A DNA stretch of 64,000 nucleotides from SCTD01 sp963781675 (GTDB lineage: Bacteria; Actinomycetota; Actinomycetes; Mycobacteriales; SCTD01): positions 434,001-498,000 of the forward strand of contig CAWAGF010000005.1 in NCBI GenBank assembly GCA_963781675.1, given 5' to 3'. The translations under genes and the position numbers were made by a program. The notes beneath the pieces are model-generated. The model was not told the origin of the DNA. It made no database searches and saw only the letters and a program-made list of their open reading frames with translations. Shown piece by piece: positions 8,272 through 16,814 of the stretch. Every line of letters starts with the position of its first letter. The first letter of the stretch is position 1.

Positions 8272-9445
8272 TCAGCCGCCGAGGTAGTCCCGCAGCTTGG
8301 CGGCCCGGCTGGGGTGGCGCAGCTTGAGCAGCGTCTTGCTCTCGATCTGGCGGATCCGCTCGCGGGTGACGCCGAACTCCTGGCCGACCTCCTCGAGCGT
8401 GCGCGGCCGCCCGTCGGCCAGCCCGAAGCGCAGGACGATCACCTGCTTCTCCCGCTCGGACAGGTCGTGCAGGACGAGCTCGAGCTGCTCCTTGAGCATG
8501 TGGAAGGCGGCCGCCTCCGAGGGCGCGACGGCGTCGGCGTCCTCGATGAAGTCGCCGAAGTGCGAGTCGTCGGCCTCCCCCACGGGGGTGTCGAGGGAGA
8601 CCGGCTCCTGGGCGAGCTTCTGGATCTCGACGCACCTTCTCCGGCGACAGGTCGAGGGCCGCGCCGAGCTCCTGCGGCGTCGGGTCGCGGCCGAGCTCCT
8701 GCAGCAGCTGGCGCTGCAGGCGGATGACCTTGTTGATCGTCTCCACCATGTGGACGGGGATCCGGATGGTGCGCGCCTGGTCGGCGATGGCGCGGGTGAT
8801 CGCCTGGCGGATCCACCACGTCGCGTACGTCGAGAACTTGAAGCCCTTGGTGTAGTCGAACTTCTCGACGGCGCGGATCAGCCCGAGGTTGCCCTCCTGG
8901 ATGAGGTCGAGGAAGGCCATGCCGCGCCCGGCGTAGCGCTTGGCGATGCTGACGACCAGGCGCAGGTTGGCCTCGACGAGGCGGCGCTTGGCGAGCACGC
9001 CGGCCACCTGGACGGAGTGCAGGTCGCGCCGCACCGCCTCCGACAGGCCGGGCTCCACGGACAGCTTCTCGGCGGCGAACAGGCCGGCCTCGATGGCCTT
9101 GGACAGCTCCACCTCGTCGGCGGCCGTGAGCAGCGGGACCCGGCCGATCTCCCTGAGGTAGAGGCGGACCGGGTCGCTCGTGGGCCCGGCGGCGAGCTCC
9201 TGCGGCTCGGGCTCCTCGTCGGCCTCGACCACGGCGATGCCGGCGGCAGCCACCGCCTGCAGCACGCCGTCCAGCGCCTCGGTCGGCAGCTCGGCGGCGG
9301 TCAGCGCGGCATCGATCTCGTCGGCCGTCAGCGACCCGCTGACGCGGCCGCGCGCCAGCAGCGCCTGCACCTCCTCCGACCCGACCGCCAGCGTGATCTC
9401 GGCGGACAGCGGGACCGGAGCCGGTGCGGCGGGGGGCGCGGTCAC
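8272..9445 (-). CDS. Principal-type sigma-70 factor, interrupted by an apparent +1 frameshift
   Basis: RNA polymerase sigma factor of the RpoD/HrdB type, about 390 residues once the frame is repaired. Region 1.2 (DPVRLYLREIGRVPLLTAAD), region 2 (NLRLVVSIAKRYAGRGMAFL, GNLGLIRAVEKFDYTKG, FSTYATWWIRQAITRAI), region 3 and region 4 (RPRTLEEVGQEFGVTRERIR) are all present. The frame breaks after DLSPEKVR: an extra base near 8630 shifts it, and the C-terminal part (QEPV-type region onward, then HFGDFIEDADAV to RDYLGG) lies in another frame. Neither half would work as principal sigma, so a sequence error is likely. GTG start 9445. It follows dnaG by 88 bases, as in the classical dnaG-rpoD arrangement. 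Confidence 0.9.
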
Positions 9446-9533
9446 GGCGCGGAGCCCTCCTCCGCCGGTGCACCGGCCGCAGCCGCCGCGCACGCGTGCA
9501 CCTGCTGGGCAGGGCGGCGGGCGGCGGCCCGGC

Positions 9534-11381
9534 TCACGAGAGCGAGCCGATCCCGCGCTCGCGCAGCGCCCGCACCGTCTGCTCCAGGCTCACCAGCTCG
9601 GCGAACAGCCGGTTGTAGCGCTCGGCCTCCTCGGCCGGGTTCACCCGCTGGAGCTTCTGCTTCAGCTCGGCGGTCGCCCTCGTCGCGGCCAGCTCCTGCG
9701 CCCGAGCGAGCACCGCCCCGGCGTAGCGGTCGTCCGGCTCGAGGTCGGACAGCGGCGCCTCCACGGCGAGGCGGGTGACCAGCGACCGGACCTCGTCGGA
9801 CGGACACGCCTCGAGCAGGGCGGTCACCCAGGCCTCGCCCCCGACGGCGCCCGCCGTCCCGCCGGCCTTGGCGACCACGGCGTGCACCGCCTGCAGCTCC
9901 GGCGAGGTGAAGACGTCCTCGGACAGCGCGTCGTACTGCGGCGCCACCAGCACCGGGTGCTGGACAGCCAGCTTGGCCAGCTCGCGCTCGACGGCGGTCA
10001 CGGCGGCGTCCACCGAGCGGGGCGGAGCGCTCCGGCGCTGCTGCGGGGCGCGGCCGTCGCCGGCCAGCTCGGCGACGCGCGCGGCCACCGGCTCGACCTC
10101 CATGCCGAGCCAGCCGGCCAGGCGCCGGGCGTACTCCGGCCGCAGCGCGCGGTCCTTGACCTTCGCGACGAGCGGCGCCGTCCGCTGCATCGCCTGCACC
10201 CGGCCCTCGGCGGTCTCCAGGTCGTGCTCGGCGAGCACCGAGCGGATCGCGAACTCCACCAGCGGGACGCGCGCGGCGATGGTGTCGCGCACCGCCACGT
10301 CGCCGCGGGCCAGCCGCAGCTCGCACGGGTCCATGCCGTCCGGGCTGACCGCGATGAAGGTCTGCGCGACGAAGCGCTGCTCCTCGCCGAAGGCCTTGAG
10401 CGCGGCCTTCTGGCCGGCCGCGTCGCCGTCGAAGGTGAAGACCACCTCGCCGCGCATCTCGTCCTGGTCCATGAGCAGCCGGCGGATCAGCCCGATGTGG
10501 TCGGCGCCGAAGGCGGTGCCGCAGGTGGCGATGGCGGTCGGGATGCCGGCCAGGTGGCACGCCATCACGTCGGTGTAGCCCTCGACCACCACCGCCTGCC
10601 GCCGCTTGGCGATCTCCTTCTTCGCGACGTCGAGGCCGTACAGCACCGAGGACTTCTTGTAGATCGGCGTCTCGGAGGTGTTCAGGTACTTGGGGCCGTT
10701 GTCGTCCTCGTAGAGCTTGCGTGCGCCGAAGCCGACGACGTCCCCGGCCAGGTCCTTGATCGGCCAGAGCAGCCGCCCGCGGAAGCGGTCGATCGGACCG
10801 CGCCGGCCCTCCGACGCCAAGCCGCCGAGGACGAGCTCCTCCTGGCTGTAGCCCTTGCTGCGCAGGTGCTTCACCAGGTTGTCCCAGCCCTGGGGGGCGT
10901 AGCCGACGCCGTACGACGCGGCCGCCGCCTGGTCGAAGCCGCGCTCGGCGAGGAACTGCCGCCCGCTGACCGCCTCGGGCGAGCCGAGCTGCTCGGCGTA
11001 CCAGGCCGCGGCGAGCCGGTGCGCCTCCACCAGCCGGCTGCGCTGGGAGGCCTGCCGGCCCGCCGACGCGCTGCCCTGCTCGTAGGTGAGCTGCACGCCG
11101 TAGCGCTGCGCGAGCCGCTCCACGGTCTCCACGAACGACAGGTGCTCGGTCCCGCGGATGAAGCTGATGACGTCGCCGGACTCGCCGCAGCCGAAGCACA
11201 TGTAGTAGCCGAGCGCGGGGTTGACGTTGAACGACGGCGTCTTCTCGTCGTGGAAGGGGCACAGGCCCTTGAGGCGGCCGCCGCCGGCGGGGCGCAGCTG
11301 GACCGACTCGCCGACCACGTCGGCGATCGGCGCCCGCTCGCGTACGAGGACCACGTCCTCGTCACGGATGCGGCCGGCCAC
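9534..11381 (-). CDS. dnaG: DNA primase
   Basis: Makes RNA primers at the replication fork, with DnaB as partner. The 615-residue protein has an N-terminal zinc ribbon (CPFHDEKTPSF with CFGCGESGD), the RNA polymerase core with a TOPRIM domain (VVEGYTDVMA, FTFDGDAAGQKAA) and a C-terminal helicase-binding helical region. The GTG start at 11381 is preceded by GGGAGAG at good distance. It lies 58 bases after dgt and ahead of the sigma factor on the same strand; a promoter-like TAGACT sits in the gap. Confidence 0.97.
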   Translation of the reverse strand: MAGRIRDEDVVLVRERAPIADVVGESVQLRPAGGGRLKGLCPFHDEKTPSFNVNPALGYYMCFGCGESGDVISFIRGTEHLSFVETVERLAQRYGVQLTYEQGSASAGRQASQRSRLVEAHRLAAAWYAEQLGSPEAVSGRQFLAERGFDQAAAASYGVGYAPQGWDNLVKHLRSKGYSQEELVLGGLASEGRRGPIDRFRGRLLWPIKDLAGDVVGFGARKLYEDDNGPKYLNTSETPIYKKSSVLYGLDVAKKEIAKRRQAVVVEGYTDVMACHLAGIPTAIATCGTAFGADHIGLIRRLLMDQDEMRGEVVFTFDGDAAGQKAALKAFGEEQRFVAQTFIAVSPDGMDPCELRLARGDVAVRDTIAARVPLVEFAIRSVLAEHDLETAEGRVQAMQRTAPLVAKVKDRALRPEYARRLAGWLGMEVEPVAARVAELAGDGRAPQQRRSAPPRSVDAAVTAVERELAKLAVQHPVLVAPQYDALSEDVFTSPELQAVHAVVAKAGGTAGAVGGEAWVTALLEACPSDEVRSLVTRLAVEAPLSDLEPDDRYAGAVLARAQELAATRATAELKQKLQRVNPAEEAERYNRLFAELVSLEQTVRALRERGIGSLS

Positions 11382-11419
11382 GTGCTCTCCCGTCTTCCCT
11401 GGGCGAGGGGCCCGGCAGC

Positions 11420-11425
11420 AGTCTA
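11420..11425 (-). promoter_or_regulatory. Possible -10 element of dnaG
   Basis: TAGACT between dgt and dnaG on the minus strand would give a leader of about 35 bases that includes the GGGAGAG ribosome binding site. Confidence 0.35.
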
Positions 11426-11439
11426 GGACCGCCGGGTCG

Positions 11440-12657
11440 CTACGGGAGCACCTTCCCCAGGGCCCGGGCGTGCAGCGCGGCCGCCGCCGTGTCGGTGAGC
11501 GAGGCCACCTGGTCGACGACGGCGCGCAGGCGCCCGCGGTCGTCCGGCGCAGCCCGCCAGGCGGCCGCGTGCGCGGGCTCCAGCGCCTCCGGGGCGCGCT
11601 CGGCGAGCAGCCCCACCAGCTCGCCGACGATCTCCCGCTCGAGCTCCTGGGCGGCGTGCACACCGGCGCGCTGCATGACGTAGCGCGCGGTCACGGCCTT
11701 GAGCAGCGCGCACTGCGCCCGCTCCTCGTCCGGGACCACCAGGTCCGCGGCGTACCGCGTCAGCGCACCGTCCCCGTGCACCACGCGGGTGGCGTCCTCC
11801 GCCGCGGTGCAGAAGCGACCGATCAGGCTGCTGGTCAGCGACTTCAGCGCGGCCGCCGAGCCGGCAGTGCCGTCGTAGGCCGACGGCCACTCGGGGCGCG
11901 CGAGCATGTCCCGCAGCACCTCCTCGAGCTCCGCGGCCCCGCGTGCGGAGTAGTGCTCGGCGGCCAGTGCGGCGAGCGCGGCCTGCTCCGCGGGCGCGCG
12001 CAGGTGCGCCAGGTCGACGAGCCCGGTGACGATGCCGTCCTCCAGGTCGTGCACGGAGTAGGCCACGTCGTCGGCCCAGTCCATGACCTGCGTCTCGAAG
12101 GCCTGCCGCTCCTCCGGCGCGCCCTCGCGCACCCACGAGAACACCTCGAGGTCGTCCTCGTACGCCCCGAACTTCGACGTGCCGGCCTTGCGCGGCCACG
12201 GGTACTTGGTGGCGGCGTCCAGCGCGGCCCGCGTCAGGTTCAGGCCGGCGCCGACGACCTTGACCTCCAGCCGGGTCAGCACGCGCAGCGACTGGGCGTT
12301 GCCCTCGAAGCCCCCGCAGGCCGCGGCCGCCTCGTCCAGCGCCGTCTCGCCGTTGTGGCCGAACGGCGGGTGGCCGAGGTCGTGCGCCAGGCAGGCCGCG
12401 TCGACGAGGTCCGGGTCGCAGCCGAGCGCCGCACCGAGCTCGCGCCCCACCTGGGCGCACTCGAGCGAGTGCGTCAGCCGGGTGCGCGGCACGGCGATGC
12501 CCGGCCCGCCCGGCTCGACGACCTGGGTCTTGCCGGCCAGCCGGCGCAGCGCCCCGGAGTGCAGCACCCGCGCGCGGTCCCGCTGGAAGGCGGTGCGGCC
12601 CCCGCGCTGGCCGCTCTCGGCGACGAGCCGGGCCTGCGCGTGGTCGTCGTAGCTCAT
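11440..12657 (-). CDS. dgt: Deoxyguanosinetriphosphate triphosphohydrolase-like protein
   Basis: HD-superfamily enzyme cleaving dNTPs (classically dGTP) to the nucleoside and triphosphate. The 405-residue protein has the metal-binding HD pattern: RTRLTHSLECAQV, AHDLGHPPFGHNGE and VMDWADDVAYSVHDLEDG. ATG 12657 was chosen because homology begins at once (YDDHAQARLVAE); a longer frame upstream lacks it. The gene lies between rsgA and dnaG on one strand, and a dgt-dnaG pair is common in actinobacteria. Confidence 0.93.
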   Translation of the reverse strand: MSYDDHAQARLVAESGQRGGRTAFQRDRARVLHSGALRRLAGKTQVVEPGGPGIAVPRTRLTHSLECAQVGRELGAALGCDPDLVDAACLAHDLGHPPFGHNGETALDEAAAACGGFEGNAQSLRVLTRLEVKVVGAGLNLTRAALDAATKYPWPRKAGTSKFGAYEDDLEVFSWVREGAPEERQAFETQVMDWADDVAYSVHDLEDGIVTGLVDLAHLRAPAEQAALAALAAEHYSARGAAELEEVLRDMLARPEWPSAYDGTAGSAAALKSLTSSLIGRFCTAAEDATRVVHGDGALTRYAADLVVPDEERAQCALLKAVTARYVMQRAGVHAAQELEREIVGELVGLLAERAPEALEPAHAAAWRAAPDDRGRLRAVVDQVASLTDTAAAALHARALGKVLP

Positions 12658-12668
12658 CGGCGCCGAGC

Positions 12669-13652
12669 CTAGGCGCGGGCTCCGCGTGCGCGGTTCGACT
12701 TGGTGATCGACTTCCACTTGGCCCGCTCCTCGGCGCGCAGCCGCACGTCGGTGCGCCGGGCCTGGAACGCCAGCTCGCGCTGCAGCTTGTGCCAGGACTC
12801 CATCCGCGCGGCCGACAGGTCACCGGCGTCGATGCTCGCCTGCACCGCGCAGCCCGGCTCGCCGACGTGCGCGCAGTCGGCGAAGCGGCACGCGGCGGCC
12901 AGCTCCTCCACGTCGGAGAACGAGCGCGACAGCCCCTCCTCCGAGCCGGACAGCGCGACGCCGCGCAGCCCGGGGGTGTCGATGACGACCGCGCCGGAGG
13001 GCAGCACGACGAGCTCGCGGTGGGTGGTCGTGTGCCGGCCCTTGCCGTCCACGTGGCGGACGTCGCCGGTCGACATGACCTCCTGCCCGGCCAGCGCGTT
13101 GACGACGGTGGACTTGCCGGCGCCGGAGGAGCCGAGGAGCACCAGCGTCGTCCCCGGCTGCGAGTACGGCGCCAGCGCAGCCACGTCGCCGTGCGCGGCG
13201 CGGGTGAGGACGACCGGGACCCCCGGGGCGTGCGGCAGCAGGTCCTGCACCGCCTGCTCAGGGTCGGGGTGCAGATCGGCCTTGGTGAGCACCACGACCG
13301 GGGCAGCGCCGCTCTCCCAGGCCAGGGTGAGCAGCCGCTCGATCCGCCGCACCGGCAACGCGGCGGACAGCGACGCGCAGACCATCACGACGTCGACGTT
13401 CGCGGCCAGCGGCTGGCTGCGGCTGACGCCGGACGCGGCGCCGCGGACGAGCAGCGACGTACGAGGGAGCAGGACGGGGTCGCCGTCGTCGGCCAGCGCC
13501 AGCCAGTCCCCGACGGTCACCTCCGGGGCGAAGGCGGGCACACGGGCCGGGCCGGCCTCGGACAGGACGTCGTAGGCGGAGCGGTCGACCCGCACGACGC
13601 GGGCCGGTCGGGTGCCGTCGGGGACGGCGGGAGGAGTTCCAGGGAGCGTCAA
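12669..13652 (-). CDS. rsgA: Ribosome small-subunit biogenesis GTPase RsgA
   Basis: Circularly permuted GTPase that assists late 30S maturation. The 327-residue protein has an N-terminal OB-like domain, then G motifs in permuted order: G4 LTKADL, G1 LGSSGAGKST and G3 DTPGLRG. The C-terminal zinc knuckle (CRFADCAHVGEPGC) is complete. The start used is TTG 13652, with only weak AAGG upstream. Translation may be coupled to a 14-codon ORF just upstream that has an excellent ribosome binding site. Stop is 11 bases before the dgt start. Confidence 0.93.
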   Translation of the reverse strand: MTLPGTPPAVPDGTRPARVVRVDRSAYDVLSEAGPARVPAFAPEVTVGDWLALADDGDPVLLPRTSLLVRGAASGVSRSQPLAANVDVVMVCASLSAALPVRRIERLLTLAWESGAAPVVVLTKADLHPDPEQAVQDLLPHAPGVPVVLTRAAHGDVAALAPYSQPGTTLVLLGSSGAGKSTVVNALAGQEVMSTGDVRHVDGKGRHTTTHRELVVLPSGAVVIDTPGLRGVALSGSEEGLSRSFSDVEELAAACRFADCAHVGEPGCAVQASIDAGDLSAARMESWHKLQRELAFQARRTDVRLRAEERAKWKSITKSNRARGARA

Positions 13653-13698
13653 CGCAGGGGCCTTGTCTCGAGGAGAGAGGACGGCCGCGCAGAGTGCG

Positions 13699-13743
13699 TC
13701 AGGCCGGGTCGTACCGGAGGCGGGAGAGGTCGAGGACCGTCAT
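13699..13743 (-). CDS. 14-codon leader ORF upstream of rsgA
   Basis: ATG at 13743 follows AGGAGGAGGTG, the strongest ribosome binding site in this area, at a spacing of 4-7 bases. The ORF reads MTVLDLSRLRYDPA and stops 46 bases before the rsgA TTG. Good Shine-Dalgarno sequence before so short an ORF, ahead of a poorly initiated gene, suggests a leader peptide that controls or couples rsgA translation. It is not a known attenuation peptide to me. Whether it is translated is inference. Confidence 0.5.
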   Translation of the reverse strand: MTVLDLSRLRYDPA

Positions 13744-13887
13744 GACGCACCTCCTCCTGGCTCCTGGGCGGCCGCCCCTGCGGCTGCGCTGAAGGGAGGG
13801 TAGGGCGGCTGCAGCAGCCCTGTCACCTGCTTTCGCGGGACCCCGCGAAGTGCAGCATCTTCACCCGGGTGAGTCGCCGGGTCATGG

Positions 13888-14300
13888 GTGCTGGACGAGC
13901 GGGCCCACGCGCCGGCGGAGGTCGAGCGCACCTGGACGCTGGGCTGCCCCGGCACGTAGAGCGCCGACCGCCGGCCGGTGCTCGACGAGCTGCTGGTCGC
14001 GCCGGCGCGGCAGCTCCCCGAGGAGTCCTTCGTCGGTCGCCGGGCCGCGATACCCGGCTGACGTCGTCTGGCCGGACAGCGTCGCGCGCCTCGAGCACCT
14101 GCCGCCCTCTGAGCACGCCGGCTCCTGCAACCCCCAGCAGCTGACGCCCGTGACACGGGACGACATGGTGCGCGCCGGCTGGTCCCCGAGCGTGTGGCTG
14201 TTCGAGGCGGCGGCCTGCGGCGTGCCGGTCGTGTCCGCCTGGTGGGGCACACGGGCACGCTCGACCTCGGAGCGACCATCCGGACCGCGATCTCCTTCAG
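13888..14300 (+). pseudogene. Relic of a CgeB-like glycosyltransferase
   Basis: Frame 1 from 13888 reads VLDERAHAPAEVERTWTLG, then a TAG stop at 13957, then continues SADRRPVLDELLVAPARQLP. Near 14035 the homology moves to frame 2: YPADVVWPDSVARLEHLPP and VRAGWSPSVWLFEAAACGVP followed by VVSAWW. This matches the C-terminal half of CgeB-type spore-maturation/glycosyltransferase family 1 proteins. The N-terminal half and the last part are missing, and no start or ribosome binding site exists. I read it as a decayed fragment; the frameshift alone could be an error, but the stop plus both truncations argue for a true relic. Confidence 0.6.
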
Positions 14301-14315
14301 GCTGCTCGCCGGACC

Positions 14316-14321
14316 TACTCT
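14316..14321 (+). promoter_or_regulatory. -10 element, leaderless start of the ALDH gene
   Basis: TACTCT ends six bases before ATG 14328; no separate ribosome binding site is needed or seen. Confidence 0.5.
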
Positions 14322-14327
14322 CGGAGC

Positions 14328-15818
14328 ATGACCTCCACGCTGGACGCCGCCGCAGAGACCTTCGACTCGCTCGACCCGGCCACCGGGTCGGTGCACTCCA
14401 CCTGGCCGGTGCACACGGCCGAGCAGGTGGAGGCGGCGGTCGTGCGGGCGCGCACCGCGTCCGCCCGGTGGGCCGAGCTCGGCTTCGACGGTCGCAAGCC
14501 GCACCTGGCGGCGTGGAAGGGCGAGATCGCCAGGCGCATGCCCGAGCTCGCCGAGCTGGTGCACGCCGAGAACGGCAAGCCGTTCCCGGACGCCGTCCTC
14601 GAGATCACCCTGGCCGTCGACCACATCGCCTGGGCGACGAAGAACGCCAAGCGCGTGCTCGGCCCGCGCCGGGTGAAGTCCGGCGCGATGGCCGCGAACC
14701 AGGCGGCGACGCTCGAGTACCCGCCGTTCGGCGTCGTGGGCGTCATCGGCCCGTGGAACTACCCGGTGTTCACGCCGATGGGCTCCCTCGCCTACGCGGT
14801 GGCTGCCGGCAACTCCGTCGTCTTCAAGCCGAGCGAGCACACGCCGGCGGTCGGCGCCTGGCTGGTGGAGGCCTGGCGGACCGCGAACCCGCAGCTCGCC
14901 GACGTGATGCAGCTCGTCACCGGCTTCGGCCCGACCGGCGCCGCGCTCTGCCGCGCCGGGGTCGACAAGATCGCGTTCACCGGCTCCGCCGCGACCGGGC
15001 GCAAGGTGATGTCCGCCTGCGCAGAGGGCCTGGTGCCGGTGCTGATGGAGTGCGGCGGCAAGGACGCGATGATCGTCGACGAGGGCGCCGACGTGGCCGC
15101 CGCCGCCGACGCTGCGCTCTGGGGCGCGATGAGCAACGCCGGCCAGACCTGCATCGGCATCGAGCGCGTCTACGTCGCCGACGGCGCCTACGACGAGTTC
15201 GTCGCGGAGATCACGCGCAAGGCGTCCACCCTGCGGCCGGGTTCCGACGCGGGTGCCTCGTACGGCCCGATCACGATGCCCTCGCAGGTCGGCATCATCC
15301 AGCGGCACATCAGCGACGCGCTCGACAAGGGCGGCCGCGCGGTGACCGGTGGGACCGTCGACGGCACCTTCGTCGCGCCGACCGTGCTCGTCGACGTGCC
15401 CGAGGACAGCACCGCGGTCACCGAGGAGACGTTCGGCCCGACCGTCACCGTCACCCGCGTCCCCGACGTCGAGGAGGCGCTGCGCCGCACGAACGCCACG
15501 TCGTACGGCCTGGCCGGCGCGGTGTTCGCCCGCACCTCGAAGCGCGGCTACGAGATCGCCCGCAAGGTGCGCTCCGGCATGACCAGCGTCAACGGCGTCA
15601 TCACCTTCGCGACCGTTCCGGCGCTGCCCTTCGGCGGCATCGGCGAGTCCGGCTTCGGTCGCATCCACGGCGACGACGGCCTGCGCGAGTTCACCCGCGC
15701 CAAGGCGATCACGCGCCAGCGCTTCGCCCTGCCGGTCGCGCTGACGTCGTTCGACCGCCCGGAGAAGGTCACCGGCCAGCTCGTCAAGATGGTCAAGCTG
15801 CTGCACGGCCGAGGGTGA
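14328..15818 (+). CDS. Aldehyde dehydrogenase family protein
   Basis: NAD(P)-dependent oxidation of an aldehyde to the acid. The 496 residues include the cofactor-binding segment VVGVIGPWNYPVFTPMG, KPSEHTP, the FTGSAATGRKV loop, the general-base Glu in LMECGGKDA and the nucleophile Cys in NAGQTCIG. EETFGPTV and NGVITFATVPALPFGG complete the fold. It most resembles succinate-semialdehyde/benzaldehyde-type ALDHs, but substrate cannot be told. The TGA overlaps the GTG of the following F420-type oxidoreductase, so the two are translationally coupled. Confidence 0.93.
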   Translation: MTSTLDAAAETFDSLDPATGSVHSTWPVHTAEQVEAAVVRARTASARWAELGFDGRKPHLAAWKGEIARRMPELAELVHAENGKPFPDAVLEITLAVDHIAWATKNAKRVLGPRRVKSGAMAANQAATLEYPPFGVVGVIGPWNYPVFTPMGSLAYAVAAGNSVVFKPSEHTPAVGAWLVEAWRTANPQLADVMQLVTGFGPTGAALCRAGVDKIAFTGSAATGRKVMSACAEGLVPVLMECGGKDAMIVDEGADVAAAADAALWGAMSNAGQTCIGIERVYVADGAYDEFVAEITRKASTLRPGSDAGASYGPITMPSQVGIIQRHISDALDKGGRAVTGGTVDGTFVAPTVLVDVPEDSTAVTEETFGPTVTVTRVPDVEEALRRTNATSYGLAGAVFARTSKRGYEIARKVRSGMTSVNGVITFATVPALPFGGIGESGFGRIHGDDGLREFTRAKAITRQRFALPVALTSFDRPEKVTGQLVKMVKLLHGRG

Positions 15819-16723
15819 GCCTGCGGGTCGGCGTCGTCGTCGTCCAGAACCTGCCGTACGACCGCTGGCGCTCGCGGGTGCTCGAGGTCGAGGAGCTGGG
15901 CTACGACGGGGTCTACGTGTGGGACCACCTGGTCCACCGCACGCAGGCGCCGACCGACCCGCTGTTCGACGGGCTGACGCTGCTGGCCGCCGCCGCCGAG
16001 TTCACCACGCGGGTGCGGCTCGGCACGCTCGTCGCCTCGCCGACGCTGCGCCACCCGGTGCTGCTCGCCAAGCAGGCGATGACCCTGGACCAGGTCTCCG
16101 GTGGCCGCGTCGAGCTCGGCATCGGCGCCGCCGGCGTGCTGCTCGACTACCAGGTGCTCGGCATGGAGCCGTGGTCGAAGGGCGAGCAGGTGGACCGCTT
16201 CCACGACACCGTCGCGCTGGTGGACGCGGTGCTGCGCGGCGGGACGTCGTACGAGGGGAAGCACTGGAGCGGCGAGGGCATCACGATGGCGCCCGGCTCG
16301 GTGCAGACGCCGCGGCTGCCGCTGACGCTGGCGGCGCACGGTCCCAGGACGCTCGCGATCGCCGGCCGGTACGCGGACTGCTGGAACAGCATCACGCCCC
16401 GCGGCGTGCCCGCCGAGGAGGCGCTCGCGCAGACGGCCTCCCGCTCGGCCGCCCTCGACGAGGCGGCGCGCGCAGCCGGTCGGGAGCCGTCCGAGATCCG
16501 GCGCTCGGTGCTGATCGGCTCCGACGACTGGCCGGCCCTCGCCTCCCCCGGGGCGTTCCGCGAGGCGGTGCTGCGGTACGCCGAGATCGGCGTGACCGAG
16601 GTCGTCCTGCTGCACCCGGACCACCCCGCAGAGGCCGCCGTGGCGCACGGCTACGCCGCTCCGGGGATCGTCCGGACGCTGGCCGAGGAGGTCCTGCCCG
16701 CCCTGCGTGCCGAGTTGGCGTGA
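15815..16723 (+). CDS. LLM-class (F420-dependent type) oxidoreductase
   Basis: Luciferase-like TIM-barrel enzyme of 302 residues using reduced F420 or FMN. Seen: LRVGVVVVQNLPYDRW, YDGVYVWDHLVH, VRLGTLVASPTLRHPVLLAK, TLDQVSGGRVELGIGAAG and the late IAGRYADCWNS segment that helps bind the cofactor. The GTG start overlaps the ALDH stop (GTGA). The pairing with an aldehyde dehydrogenase suggests both act on one carbonyl compound, but this is inference. Confidence 0.85.
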   Translation: MSLRVGVVVVQNLPYDRWRSRVLEVEELGYDGVYVWDHLVHRTQAPTDPLFDGLTLLAAAAEFTTRVRLGTLVASPTLRHPVLLAKQAMTLDQVSGGRVELGIGAAGVLLDYQVLGMEPWSKGEQVDRFHDTVALVDAVLRGGTSYEGKHWSGEGITMAPGSVQTPRLPLTLAAHGPRTLAIAGRYADCWNSITPRGVPAEEALAQTASRSAALDEAARAAGREPSEIRRSVLIGSDDWPALASPGAFREAVLRYAEIGVTEVVLLHPDHPAEAAVAHGYAAPGIVRTLAEEVLPALRAELA

Positions 16724-16736
16724 CGCCCCCCTCCCG

Positions 16737-16807
16737 TGATCCACAGAAGGATCGACGGCGTAGGCGTGCAGCCGGGCCGCTGAGGCCGTCGATGCCTCTG
16801 TGGATCA
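16737..16807. repeat. 71-bp inverted-repeat element, copy 1
   Basis: Ends with TGATCCACAGA (16737-16747) and its exact complement TCTGTGGATCA (16797-16807). Inside, ATCGACGGC (16751-16759) pairs with GCCGTCGAT (16785-16793), giving arms of about 23 bases with two mismatches around a 25-base loop. A second element with the same ends and the same 71-base length lies at 17705, on the other side of the phosphotransferase gene. Confidence 0.75.
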
Positions 16808-16814
16808 CCGCGGC

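Noticed and set aside
8600..8660. Programmed frameshifting in the sigma factor and lepA
   Set aside because: No slippery sequence or stimulatory hairpin is evident, the same kind of single-base break appears in many unrelated genes, and a fixed out-of-frame principal sigma factor has no precedent I know.
15815..16723. Part of a complete F420 or mycothiol biosynthesis cluster (with PIG-L and GNAT genes)
   Set aside because: The LLM, PIG-L and GNAT genes are far apart, and none has signatures specific for F420 or mycothiol synthesis.
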